The notes beneath the pieces are model-generated. The model did not search any database, was not told the origin of the DNA, and saw nothing but the letters and a program-made list of their open reading frames with translations. 64,000 nucleotides of DNA from Onchidella celtica (Eukaryota; Mollusca; Gastropoda; Systellommatophora; Onchidiidae), in the NCBI GenBank assembly GCA_963931925.1, contig OZ007581.1:26649976-26713975 (forward strand), written 5' to 3'. Shown piece by piece: positions 45,852 through 57,155 of the stretch; position 1 is the first letter of the stretch; each line of letters opens with the position of its first letter. A program made the position numbers and the translations under genes.

Positions 45852-46510
45852 TTTACGTAAAATGGTGTTTAATAATGGACATAGATGGAAAAGAATAAGA
45901 GCAAAATGGAAGACTCCTTATGTGCATTGTTTTATTAAAAGAATTAAAATGTTTTCAAAATATGTTGGCTTTGTCTGGGTGATGCCTGTATGTAAGTGTA
46001 TGTGGTCAAAATAAACATAATTAATGAAAATTGTGTCCTCTAAAGTACTCTGCAAAGTCAACAAAAATGTTGCCTAACTCAGATTTTGTGTGTGTCAAGA
46101 TTGCCTAACTCATTTTCGTAATAACCAATTTTGCCCAACTCAGGTTTTTCATGTGCCAAAATTGCCTAAATCATATATATCCCATAATTTTGAGGAGAAA
46201 TAAAAAAATAGTATGCACATAGTAGTATTATGGTTGTTAAATAGGAACAAGCCTATATTTTGGTTTAAATGTTTAGTTTTGTGGCTGTCAATCACTTAAA
46301 TTTGATTTTCTCAAAAAGTCAAAAAATGAGTTAGGCAATATTGGCAGCACCATGACGATATGAATGTATTTAAGTCTATGTTAAACTTGACCGCTATGAG
46401 CACGGAACATAAAGAAAGAAAATGTACCCAAATAGACCGTGAAGGGCGGAAAGTAGCCGTTATCCTGCCGACGCGCCGGTAAAATCCAAATTCAAACTCT
46501 TTAATAGCGT

Positions 46511-47380
46511 CCGCGTCACGATGAAATCATGGGCTCGTCAAGTTGAGGCCAAGCGAGGTATCGTGAGTTTATGGACGGCGGGCGAATTTTCAACGTTTTT
46601 TTTTTTTTTTTGCCACGAAACCCTTCTAGATCTATGTCCACTTAAAAGTGTATTCCATATAAAATTTGATGAAATGTGTAGATTAAAGGTCCAAAAATTG
46701 AAATTTAGTGACCTAAACCAGCGTGGGGATGAATCAGGACAACAAAAAATGATCGAAAATGCCATCATCCTTACGACCATATTATTACCTGACCAAAAGT
46801 ATAGAAACATGGTATCGAATGAAAGCTTGGCATCTCATCTTTCTGTCTATTGGTTCTACTGTAGAGGGTTCTTTCAAGTAAACCAGTAGAAAGGCGTTTT
46901 CTATGGTAAACAAACTTTCGTATGAGCATCGAGTGCCCCTTTTATTGGGCATTCTGATTGGCCAGGAGCCCTCAAGTGACCTAAGCTTGACAACGCACAA
47001 ATTTTCCTGCGTGATTTCTTTGGCCAGAAAATGTTAATGACAAGTTTTCTCCCTAAAGTACTAACTTTGTCATTCTAACTTTATCATTCTGTAAGTTGTC
47101 AAAAAAAAATACAAATCAAAATATGTTTTTTATTCTGCTTTTTCCTGGAATAAAATTTATACAAATAATATTTTGAGCCAAATATGGTGACAATTTGGTT
47201 TTACACACGCGCCGGAAGTTAGTATGCCAACTTTCAGTTTCATTCATCTCCTTACCGATACAATGCTGCGTTTTTTTTACATTCGAGTCCATTCGTGGGT
47301 CACTCTTTGTCTGGAACGCTTCCTTTGTTTCGCAAACAACGTGGAAATTACCTTCACTGAGGAACATTCCCCTTGTCAGC
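46511..47380. other. Spacer with no supported gene
   Basis: This mixed-composition region lies upstream of the DUF7869-type pseudogene. Short open frames occur on both strands but are not convincing. It may contain the promoter of the following gene. Confidence 0.45.
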
Positions 47381-50300
47381 ATGGATATTCCAATAATCAT
47401 GTCCTCCAGTGGAATGATAAGGAGAGCTCTCAACAGTGTCAGAGGGTCTAACATTGTTGGACATGACTCTGAGTCTGAGCTCGACGAGGTTGTGAGAGAG
47501 TATGTTTTGGATGACGAGGGCACATCCGATCGGGAAGATGCTATAAATTATGCATCAGACGAATATGAAGACGACCCTAACCTCCAATCTCCGTCTGTTG
47601 ATACTGATGATGTCAATAAAGACAAAGTTCAGGACAATGACGATGGTAAGTTTTCAAATCACTAAATCTAATCTAGATCTAGATCTAGTGGCCTACTTAG
47701 ATTAGATTAGAATCAACACTTTACTAGACTTTGGCTTAGGTCTCATTATTTTAAGTAGATCTAGATCTAGTGACTTGTTTTTAGCTTCAGCCTCTATTAA
47801 TTTACTTAAGGAACCCACTGCGAAGACGTTGCGACTGAGCGGACTTAAGTCCAGAAGTTTAGTTGCAAATGCTGATCTGTTAAGTCTGTGAATGGCGCTG
47901 GAAGTGGTGGGAGGTCAGGATGCTGCACCCAGTTTGACGTGGAGGAAATTGTGAACACACGCCTTGGCTGGAATGTCGAGCAGTAAGAAATTTAACCAGT
48001 ATTATTAATTTTGTTACTTAAGTGACATACTTCATAATACGAAGATGATCAAATAATACAAGTAAACGATCCAGGATTTGATTGATAGCTCCCATGATTA
48101 TATTATATGGTAGGGCTTAGAAATAAGTTACAATTTCAAATTTGTGATTCTCTTGGATAGTCCAGATCTGAATCCAATTCAGTAATTGTGTAGGCTATCC
48201 GGAAATGTTTAGCCATTATGCTACATTCTTCGTTTCCCTGTTTAACTAAAAAAAAAAATTTGTATTTATCCAAATTTTGACCATTTATTTAGTAATTTAT
48301 TTGACGCAAAGCATTTATTTTTCCCTTTTGTTTCGAGGTAGGAAAGATGATGTCTTGATGGGCCTAATCGGCCGGACATTTCACCAGGGATACGGTGCCG
48401 AAGAGAGCAGGACAGGACGGGCCAGCAGCTCGCAAAATTATAAAGACCAGCTACTCTTACAAAGGCAGGGTCGTCTGCCGTAACATGCTCCAGTCCCTTG
48501 TCTGGTAGGTAAATTTTGGTTGATGTCGTTCTATCGATTTTTTTTCTTCGCATGAGTTTAAGTCACCGCATTTATTTATAATTTTTTTTTTTTAATAGAA
48601 AGTAGGTTCAGTCGTTGGTTGTGTAAAAATTGTACTATCAATGTTGTATCATTTAAATGCAGAAAATAGTTTTCGACATTTTCCAATTACATTTATATAT
48701 AATTATCTTTAGAAAATATGTTTTTTTATATGTTTTTTTTTATCAAAGGTGCATGTCGGCTAAAAATATACCAAAGCATGACAACTTTATTTTCTACTCT
48801 TATCATATCCAGGGACAAGTTTTATGCTGTTAAGAAGCCTGTCCTGGAGAATGGCGTAGCAGAAAGGACTAAGCGCACCAGGGCACCAGGGAAACATGCA
48901 CTGGCGGCAGAAGATGCGCAGCGAATTGTTGTGTTCCTCCAGTTCTATGCAGAGGACCCTGTCCTTGTATTGCCGGACAGAGCGCAGGGATTCTCCCGCA
49001 CTGACATTCGGTTGCTGCCATCCAGCCATACCAAGCACTTTGTTCACCAGCAGTACTTGCGCTCCTCGGCTGGTTCTGGTACGATATTATGCTTATTTTA
49101 AAAATTGGTCGGATGGAAGTGAGGCTGTGATGGGGAGAGGCGTTTTTTAAACATTATTTTTTATAATAGTATTACTCAGTAAGAGTCAATACCTAGTTTA
49201 CAAGTACGGTAGCGAAGAAACTCTTGAATAACAATTATTACATCGGTAGTTCAATATCTGCCCTTGGTTTATTCTTGTTATCTTTTATAATCAGTATTTG
49301 CTGGGGCTTTTTATCATCAGAGGGCTATGCTTTGCCTTCACATTTATTACATGTTACCATTATTGTGTTATAATGTCTTTATCATTATTTAATGATAATG
49401 ATAATGAAGATCATTAATAGCGCCTAATCCAAAGGAGTTTGCTTTAGGCGCTTTACAGAAAGTCTTGTTCTCTCGATTTGCATCTCTCTCACTCTCTCTT
49501 TCTTTCTCTCACTCTCTCTATCTCTCTCTATCTCAGAGCAAATTGTTATTATTTATAATGCATGATCTTTTTTTCTTTCCAAACAGGAAAAATTACAGTT
49601 GCACTCACAACTTTCAAAAATGAGTGGAAGCGCTACTGCCCTGAGATTGTAGTGACCAAACCTGCAACTGACCTCTGTTGGGTGTGCCAGGACAATAACA
49701 CTAAAATCCACAGGCCATCCAACAAGTCGACATAAGAGAAAGCAGTCCTGGTCCAGAGGCAAGACAGCCACCGCGCTGCTGCTACAGCAGAAAGGTGCCT
49801 TGTATAACCACATCATCAGAGAGTGCAAGGATACCCTTGGAAGGGCACTCCAGCCAGTCACACTGCAGCCACGTGAACCGAACTCGGGAGATTTCACTAT
49901 GTACTACAGCTTTGACTTCGCCTAGCAGGTGCATCTCCCGAGTAACCCAACGCAGCCAGGGCCCATCTACTTCCTTACTCCCAGGAAGTGTGCAATTTTC
50001 GGAGTCAACTGTGAGGCCCTCCTGCAACAGATTAACTTTCTAATTGATGAGGGTATGGCGGCTGGAAAGGGAAGTTCTGCAGTGATATCTTACCTCCACT
50101 TTTTTTTTTTGTTGAAAACTTCGGCCTGGGAGAACAGAGTGTGGAGCTTCACTGTGACAACTGTGCAGGCCAGAACAAGAATCAGTACCTGCTACAGTAT
50201 CTGGCCTGGAGAACCATGACTGGCCTCCATACTGGTGTCAAGGTACACTTTATGCTGCCCAGACACACTAAGTTTGCCCCAGACTGGTGCTTTTGGCTGC

Positions 50301-50527
50301 TGAAGAGAAAATTCCGCCGCACCGAAGTGTCCTGCCTAGAGGAGATGGCTGCTGTTGTATTAGAGAGCACCCACCATGGCATCAACCGTCCTCAGCTGGT
50401 GGGAACAGAAGGTGTGCCCTCATATGACTGGCAGGCTTTCTTCGCTGGGTACGGGTTAAATAACTTGAAAAGAAGTATTTGGTCGGTTGAGCAGACTTTT
50501 AATGACTTGACTCATACGTCACAATGA
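47381..50527 (+). pseudogene. Multi-exon DUF7869-type (CDNCAGQNKN) gene, decayed
   Basis: Exon 1 (47381-47645) starts with ATG, encodes an acidic D/E/S-rich N-terminus and ends at GATG followed by GTAAGT. Exon-like segments follow: 47879-47984 (glycine-rich, C-C-T-Q-F-D), about 48341-48501 (frame broken near 48440), 48813-49079 (bounded by CCAG and GTACG, with K-H-A-L and L-L-P-S) and 49588-50527. The last holds V-T-K-P-A-T-D-L-C-W-V-C, F-L-T-P-R-K-C-x-I-F-G, L-H-C-D-N-C-A-G-Q-N-K-N and R-H-T-K-F-A-P-D-W-C-F. This is the pattern of the animal DUF7869 family as I remember it. Damage includes a TAA near 49732, a TAG near 49923 and a frame change at a T-run near 50101-50110. The final 129 residues from 50141 are open. 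Confidence 0.72.
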
Positions 50528-50772
50528 TGGAAGTCTGTGTAATACAAAATGACAATATGTGAACAATAACGTAACAATGTATCTATATAACTCATAATAA
50601 TAACGATAGTAATATATTTCTCTATGCCCCCCGAGTCTTTAATATGAGTGATGTTAATGGTTATTCATGAACGTTAAAGGCTTAAAGTAAACAAGACATG
50701 TGAAGTTAATTAAATTTATAAGAAAGGAGAAGAATGAATAAAATGCAAGCAAAACTACATCTGGTGAAAGAA

Positions 50773-52068
50773 TCAAGTTTCCTTCTGTTTTGCGCTTGAT
50801 CTGGTGATTCGTTTCCCTCCTGGAGGTACAGTAGTCTCTGTTTTTCCTTGTTTGTTGTAGGATTGTAATCTGAGTATTGCTTTCGGAATGCCTGTTGGCA
50901 CTTCCAAAGGCGGCCCATTATTTATTTGGGGGCCCTGTTCTGGAGGCAACGGTGGTGGGGATCGGGCTAACGGCATTTGTTCCTTTTCTGGAGGCAACAG
51001 TGGTGGGACTGTTGGTGGGGATTGGGCTAACGGCATTTCTTCCTTTTCTGGTGGCAGAAGCATTGGGATTGGTGGTGGCGATTGAGTAGGTGTCCTCAAT
51101 TGTGGTGGGTTCCTCGCTGGAGTGCTTCTGATCCCTGTGTCATTATCGTAAGAAGTGCTGTCTGCTGGGTATGCAGCTGTTTGTGGAGGGGGTGCATATT
51201 TGAATATACTCGTCTCTTCAGGTGGAGTAGCAGGGACATAATGGCGCAGATATTTTCTGTTCCGTAAAGTAACCCTACCTGATCCGCCCATTTTCACAAG
51301 GTATTGATCGAATTGGCGCACTTCGATGATGGTCCCAGTTTTGTCCCATTTTGTGGGGTGAGGTCCAGTTTGATTCTGAATCCTAACTTTGTCTCCGACT
51401 TTAAGTGGAGGCAACCTCTTTGTGTGTTCTGTCAGTCTCTCTGCCATTTTCATGTGGCGGTTCCTTAGGGCTTCTTCCCTGGCAAGCAGAGTCTCTCTCC
51501 AGGTTGGGTGGGGCTCATATCTTCCAGGATGTATGGGTACGAAGTCCCTGATTGGTCTTCCAAAGATACACTGAGCTGGAGAGATGCCAGTTTCCTTGTC
51601 TGGGGTGTTCCTATACTGTAGCATAGCTCTGTGGAAAGCATCAGTGTCAAGGGTTCCAGAAGGGCCTGTGTTGTCCATTAGGAGACGTTTGACAGTCTTA
51701 ACAGCGATCTCTGCTCTGCAATTGCTATGAGGATAGGCCACAGAGGAGGTTCTGTGGTAGACTCCCCAGTCTTTGAGGAATTGCTCAGTTTGTGAGGCTG
51801 CAAATTCTGGACCGCCATCAGACGTAAGTTCCTCACTGATACCAAAGGTAACAAAAAATTTTCTGAGGCACGTTATGAGACCACTGGCTCCTTCTTTTGC
51901 TTTGTCAACGATTGGCCACTTGCTGTATCTGTCCACAGTGACGCAATAGTACTGACCACTGTAGTGGAAGTAATCCACACATATTGCTTGGAATGGGTAT
52001 ATTGGAACCTTTGGTGGGGTGGGAGGTGGATTCGGCTGTGATGGTGCAATGGATAAATGGAGAGTGAG
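50773..52068 (-). CDS. Ty3/gypsy integrase fragment with proline-rich tail
   Basis: Counting from the V-D-Y-F-H-Y block at 51978, the integrase core keeps D16 (V-D-R-Y-S), D54 (S-D-G-G-P-E-F) and E90 (N-C-R-A-E), with 35 residues between the last two, the canonical DD35E spacing. The C-terminal domain follows (V-G-D-K-V-R-I-Q-N-Q-T-G). A long proline-rich tail then carries P-P-x-x-P repeats. The open frame extends upstream to a TAG at 52069-52071 and so includes a proline-rich segment before the core. The H2C2 zinc finger and all reverse transcriptase sequence are missing. There are no LTRs nearby. It is not closely related to elements A and B. It is probably a 5'-truncated retroelement, though an intact catalytic frame leaves room for a captured gene. 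Confidence 0.82.
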   Translation of the reverse strand, partial: LTLHLSIAPSQPNPPPTPPKVPIYPFQAICVDYFHYSGQYYCVTVDRYSKWPIVDKAKEGASGLITCLRKFFVTFGISEELTSDGGPEFAASQTEQFLKDWGVYHRTSSVAYPHSNCRAEIAVKTVKRLLMDNTGPSGTLDTDAFHRAMLQYRNTPDKETGISPAQCIFGRPIRDFVPIHPGRYEPHPTWRETLLAREEALRNRHMKMAERLTEHTKRLPPLKVGDKVRIQNQTGPHPTKWDKTGTIIEVRQFDQYLVKMGGSGRVTLRNRKYLRHYVPATPPEETSIFKYAPPPQTAAYPADSTSYDNDTGIRSTPARNPPQLRTPTQSPPPIPMLLPPEKEEMPLAQSPPTVPPLLPPEKEQMPLARSPPPLPPEQGPQINNGPPLEVPTGIPKAILRLQSYNKQGKTETTVPPGGKRITRSSAKQKET

Positions 52069-52660
52069 CTAGGTGTTAGGTTTGCCTTAAGGGAAGCTTT
52101 GTACGTTCAGGATACATTTTAAGCATTGGATAAATCGTCGGGTGCATCCCCAACGGGACCATCCCAGAAAAGCCAACTTTTCAGGAGAGCGATTTAAAGT
52201 TTGTGATATTTTTCAGAGCAATGTTGACATAGTAATATGTTTACCAAATGGGTCCAAACTTGAACATAACCATTTGACACTATTCGACTGCAACCTGAAT
52301 TCTGTTTTGTCTTCATCTGACACCCGGTTTGCCGTTAATTATAGCCTAAAGACATTAAACCTGGATAGCCCCCTTGGCGAAACAACTTATCAGTCCTATC
52401 GCGGTAGCGAAATTGGATCCATCCGGGATAGCCCTGTTGGCGGAATCTTGATCGCTGAGTTCTAGGTGTAATTTATAGGTTGTGTGCTATTAACAATGTG
52501 GTCAAAGCATGATAGAATGGTCTTTTTATCACAATACACTAAAAGTACACACAATGGTCAAGTTATTACATTTTATTGAAACACTGACGAGCATGGAATA
52601 TAGATCTAGATCTGCAGCCTGCTGTTATTGCTACTACCACCACCAACCCCCTTTCTTCAT
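52069..52660. other. Non-coding spacer
   Basis: A short open stretch (52142-52465) with GATAGCCC-type repeats (near 52365 and 52430) has no recognisable domain. I do not call it a gene. Confidence 0.45.
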
Positions 52661-52939
<279 letters not shown>

Positions 52940-53214
52940 CGGAATGTTTATTATGTAATCAACACAAGCTTCTGACCGTCTATAGTAACACGATGAACTA
53001 AAACATAAAGAATTCAGTGGGGGAGGTTTCTGTAAAAGTTTTGAGCATCTATAGTTCGTATAACTGGAGTCATACCACTACAAAGTGCCAACAGATCGTT
53101 GTATTTCCCTTCCGACGGGGGAGGAGGATGCTCGTGAGCATAAGGAATCACAGATGTACATGTTTGGGTTGTTCTTCTTGCTAGCAATGTTAGAGAATTA
53201 AATTCTTTTTCCAA

Positions 53215-54853
53215 GTGCGAATTTTTGAAGAAAATTTTCTCTGAGAATTGTTTAGCGACTTTGACTTGTTTGAATGACGTCCATTATTTGATGTCATCAC
53301 CAGTGACTGCAACACGGACACGAAGTATTCCAAGGTTCTGACTATACTTTTTCCAGTCATTTACATCTGATGTTTGTATTTCATTTAATTATATACGGCA
53401 ATTTCTTTGCTGCCAAGGAAATTATTGCAGCTAGCTGAGCTGGCAACATAATGTCACGAGTTCTTTTAACAGCTGCTTCCACAACACTGTGCATACTGTC
53501 GGCTGATGTCTCACCGTGGTTAGTTTAAAAAAAAGTGGAGTGTTATGTTTTGGACACGTTTTGATGTTGCTAAGAAATATTTTAACATTGCAGGAACCAC
53601 TGAATTCTTATTCTGTCCGGAACAGCCATCAGAGAAACAAAATAACATTTTGTATGTCTCGATCGTCAAGCATTTTAAGAAATGCATGGAGGCATGTTGC
53701 TATTTCATTTGGGCCTCGCCCAGCGATGCATTCATGCCAATAAAAGCAGTGTCCTTGTTTAGAGATGCTTTCAAACACAGTAAAATTGAAACATGATAAT
53801 CTTCTTTTATAAAAAATTTCATCTCTGTCTGATTTTGGCAAGTATAGTACTTTCTCCAAGTCAAAATCTGAAACATGTAACGAAGGGTCAGTCTTGGATT
53901 GCTCACAAAATCCTGACCAAAGACTTCGTGCTTTTTGTTTTTCAGCGATGTGCCTTTCATACTGATCTTTCATTTCTAAAGATGGCTGTTTTTGTTGCCT
54001 GAATGTTTCACAAATTCCACACAAATCTTTTTTTTGATTTATGAAATTTGGGTTTCATGCTATTGAATACATGTCTGTATAATCCAATTTTAGCTAAAGG
54101 GCCTGTTCCCATCTCCTTCTGATACATTTTATACATTTGAGACACTGTAAGATCACATGAGAAATATTGACAGGTTGCTGAATTCCTGCAGTAATGGCTC
54201 TCTACTCTAGGAAATTTATTGATATGATTGACAATACCAGCACGAAGCTGTTTGTCCGGTTTCTGCTGTGCTGCTTGTCTACCGCCTCTGTGGTCTCCGT
54301 CAACTACACCTGTATTTTCATCCCTTTTGGACAATGCAGTCATCACATGTTTACGACTGATGCCAAGAGTATTCAGGAACATGGTTCTGCAGACTTGCAC
54401 CTGGCTATCTCCATGCAGCAAAAAAATATTGCATTGTCCTTTTTGTCTGTGATGCTTTCGTATTCTCTGGATCTATTAAACACCTCTACGTGTCTCAACG
54501 CCCATTCTCTCTGTAGTCTTAGATCACTTTGATCCCAATAAGCCATTTGAATCACAGTCCAGATATCTTCTGCTAAAATATCACAGTTAAGTTTTCTCCA
54601 TTGGCATTCGGAACTTGAACATGTTGGCAGCTTTAACCTTTTGGAACCGAGCTCTTTCCCATTTCGTGAGATGTATGGAAACAGCGGTTAGTGTGCTCAT
54701 TTTCAAATTGTATTGGTCGCTTTGTGGTTGCTATTCTAGCTAGAGGAATACTATCTTCTACCTCATAGCTACTCCCTCCCAAGAATTCGGTATCAATGAT
54801 TTTGCCTTGATAATATCAGAGATCTGGATAGAAAACAGTTTAGATTTATCCAT
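53215..54853 (-). pseudogene. GxQNK-family transposase-like gene, nearly full length, frameshifted
   Basis: It reads from an ATG at 54853 (MDKSKLF...) without evident introns. Recognisable blocks in order are C-S-S-S-E-C-x-W, V-C-R-T-M-F-L-N-T-L-G-I, D-G-D-H-R-G-G, F-P-R-V-E-S-H-Y-C-R, D-L-C-G-I-C, W-H-E-C-x-A-G-R-G-x-N-E-I, then D-G-C-S-G-Q-N-K-N (about 53600-53626) and H-G-E-T-S-A-D-S-M-H-S. Frame breaks occur near 54650, at the T-run near 54425-54432, at the A-rich site near 54025 and near 53629. Stops follow after 53500. This is the longest family member here and shows the N-terminal half that is missing in the transposon at 43898. The protein otherwise resembles widespread uncharacterised animal proteins. 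Confidence 0.72.
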
Positions 54854-55190
54854 CTTTCGTAGATCTCGCGTATTGACAACGTTTAGTGACCCGTTGTAGT
54901 CCCATTTTAACAAAATTAAGCGAATAACTCGGACCCTACAGATATCCAGCGGACTGAGAAAGGTCCAAAAGTAAGGACAAAATTATATAGGAAGAAAACG
55001 CGCCAAAAAAGAGGTGTGCAAAAAAGTATTAGTCATTGTTATTGTTTACTGGCGTTTACTGTCTCTTATTGAGATGCCAAGATGGTTTATGGACTACACG
55101 AGACAACCTGTATTTTGATACTGAGGTTGCGGCTCTCAGATACTGTCATGGGTACTGTATGTTACGAGTTGGGTTATAAGGAATTATTGG
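54854..55190. other. Spacer between the pseudogene and element B
   Basis: Nothing recognised. TGTATGTTACGAGTTGG near 55155 is mildly similar to the LTR end that starts at 55191. Confidence 0.5.
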
Positions 55191-56475
55191 TGTTACGACT
55201 GCATTTAAAATATCGAGAGGTTTTTAGGAATTATTCTTCCATACCATGCCACATATACTAATAACAATTCGAATAAGTTTTATCAAGGACCTGCAGGGCC
55301 ACAAATTTATTTACTTTAAAATCCCTAACAAATTTCGTCTATCTCTTACATATTAAAAGGACAACATCAGCAGCATCAAATGAAAATTCAATAAAATATC
55401 ACTAGAAGTCTCCTCTAGATTCCTAAAAGATTATATCATTCTGACTCATTCACAATTTAATTATTACTTATCTATCTTCCAGATATAGTCTGCCTACTAT
55501 CTAACAAATAATATTCTAATGTCTCAGACGACAATGTTAACTCAGTTATTTGTGCCTACCGCTTATAAAGGATCAAACTCGTCAATACAACTGACGTAGT
55601 TAAGTTAGATCTAGATCTACTCTAGGATGGGCTGGCAATCCCCAGCCTCATCCAGACACATCAATTTCAATTTATAAATGTGTATACCAGACATTCATGC
55701 TAGATCTAGTTGCAAGTTAAAATACATTGTAGTCTTGCATTCTTCGGTAGCACTTCTACTGGAAAATTTAAGGTCAGCTTCACGTTCATCGTTGAATCAA
55801 TAGACAAACACTTACACTTGGTCCCTGATACGAGATCAGGGAGCCGGAGATAATAGCAGTAGATAATTTGTGGGAAGCGTATGGTCTCATTCCAATGTCT
55901 ATCAAGGTCATAGACATGACTATAACAATCTTCTGATTCTCTCTGGCTGAATCACGCCGACTGCCTTCACAGAAGGATATTTCTGCATGGAGTAGTGAAA
56001 CATAGGACTGGCTCCGCTTATATACTGCGCGGCCATCTGCAAATCCCCAGCCAACTGCCCAAATTTGATTGGTGCATCCATTTCGAGCTCAGCTCGTAGT
56101 ATTAATAGATTCTGCATGGAAATCGGTCACGGCCTTGCACTGGTAACAGCCAAGGTCAAATTAACATATCAAAACCCTTACTAAAGTCTCCAACCCTCTA
56201 CGTTTTATGTACGAATTTACTATTTCCCTTTTTCTCACCCCTTCTCTTCCCTGTTAGAATTCATCAAAATCACGGGGTCGAGAACTGCACCGTCAATGCT
56301 AACCCATCCATTTATTCTATCTTGCCCCACTTTCTTTCCATCTCTAAGAAAAAGCGTTACAAAAACAAACTGTCCACGAGAATAGTTCAAGGACATTTGC
56401 ACTGGCTAAAATCAACGAGACCATGAAATAAACAAGCCGTGACCCAGCACGACACTTCTAGTCCTAACCCTGACA
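55191..56475 (-). repeat. 3' LTR of element B
   Basis: The minus strand starts TGTCAGGGTTAGGACTAG directly after the polypurine tract. The best candidate end is TGCAGTCGTAACA at 55191, giving TG...CA termini and 1285 bp. The end is inferred. Its support is the near-identical TGCAGTCATAACA (complement at 16741). The sequence differs from element A's LTR. Confidence 0.65.
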
Positions 56476-56489
56476 TCCCCCACCCCAGT
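56476..56489 (-). other. Polypurine tract of element B
   Basis: ACTGGGGTGGGGGA precedes the LTR start without a gap. It matches the element A tract in ten consecutive bases, although the two LTRs differ. Confidence 0.8.
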
Positions 56490-57155
56490 GAAAATTTTAA
56501 TAAAAATTTACACGATAGGATCCAAGAAATCCCAAAGTTATTGTGGTAGGGGTTTAAGTACTACTGTAGAAAAACGAGCCTTAAGCTTGAGACTAAAAAA
56601 AAATCTAACTAAGAACGTGCATATTGGATGGACAAAAATCCTACAATTATTGATGTCACGTTCTATAGAATGTATTAAATCGAAACATTCTTACTGCACC
56701 CAATCAAACTTCTCAGGAACATCTATAATAACAAATGAGTATATCACTGTATACTGCTGGATTAAAGTATAACCATTATCAAACAATGAAGCCTTACTGA
56801 AGGAATAGGCTCATAATTATCTAGTCAACACACATAATTGCTGCTTATATACACATTCACACACAATATATTGTTAATTAAAATACTGTGGTATCCAATG
56901 GCAGCAGTAGCTCTGGTAGCTTGGTTTGCCATGTCTCCATCTCATTGACCCGCTGACAAGGGCGTCAGGTTTGTCAGAAGTTCAGGTCACAGTCAGGAAT
57001 GACGCTGGTGGAAAGAGGATATTCACAAAAAAGGATTGTAAAACTGGTTCATAAAGTAATGAACAAGATAAATGTGAATCCATCCACCGTCTAGAATTGA
57101 GGGGGACAAGCACTATCCAACCCCAATACAAGACACAACACTCTTTAATAGGAAA

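Larger units (their letters stand above)
43898..46361. mobile_element. Internally deleted DNA transposon carrying a GxQNK-type gene remnant
   Basis: The termini are ATATCGTCATGGTGCT at the left and its complement at the right. Similarity continues through CCAATATTGCCTAA, about 30 bp in all. The flanks are GAATT (43893-43897) and GAATG (46362-46366). The uninterrupted repeat at 13.9 kb has a single GAATG there, which supports a 5-bp duplication. About nine TTGCCTAACTCA-like motifs, some as back-to-back palindromes, lie near the two ends: 43921, 44053, 44102, 44145 and 44186 at the left, and 46069, 46101, 46131, 46161 and 46327 at the right. Such subterminal motifs are usually transposase-binding sites. 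The interior holds a broken gene and a LINE fragment. I cannot assign the superfamily with confidence. Confidence 0.82.
43565..46510 (+). repeat. Repeat family X, copy interrupted by a DNA transposon
   Basis: The left part (about 43720-43897) and the right part (46362-46510) together match the single stretch 14060-13740 on the minus strand. The right part ends in GGAAAGTAGCCGTTATCCTG followed by CCGACGCGCC. The unit at 43898-46361 is therefore an insertion into this repeat. Confidence 0.85.

Noticed and set aside
50773..52068. A domesticated host integrase gene
   Set aside because: Possible, but truncation at the 5' side and the retroelement-typical flanks favour a retrotransposon fragment. 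Not claimed as a host gene.
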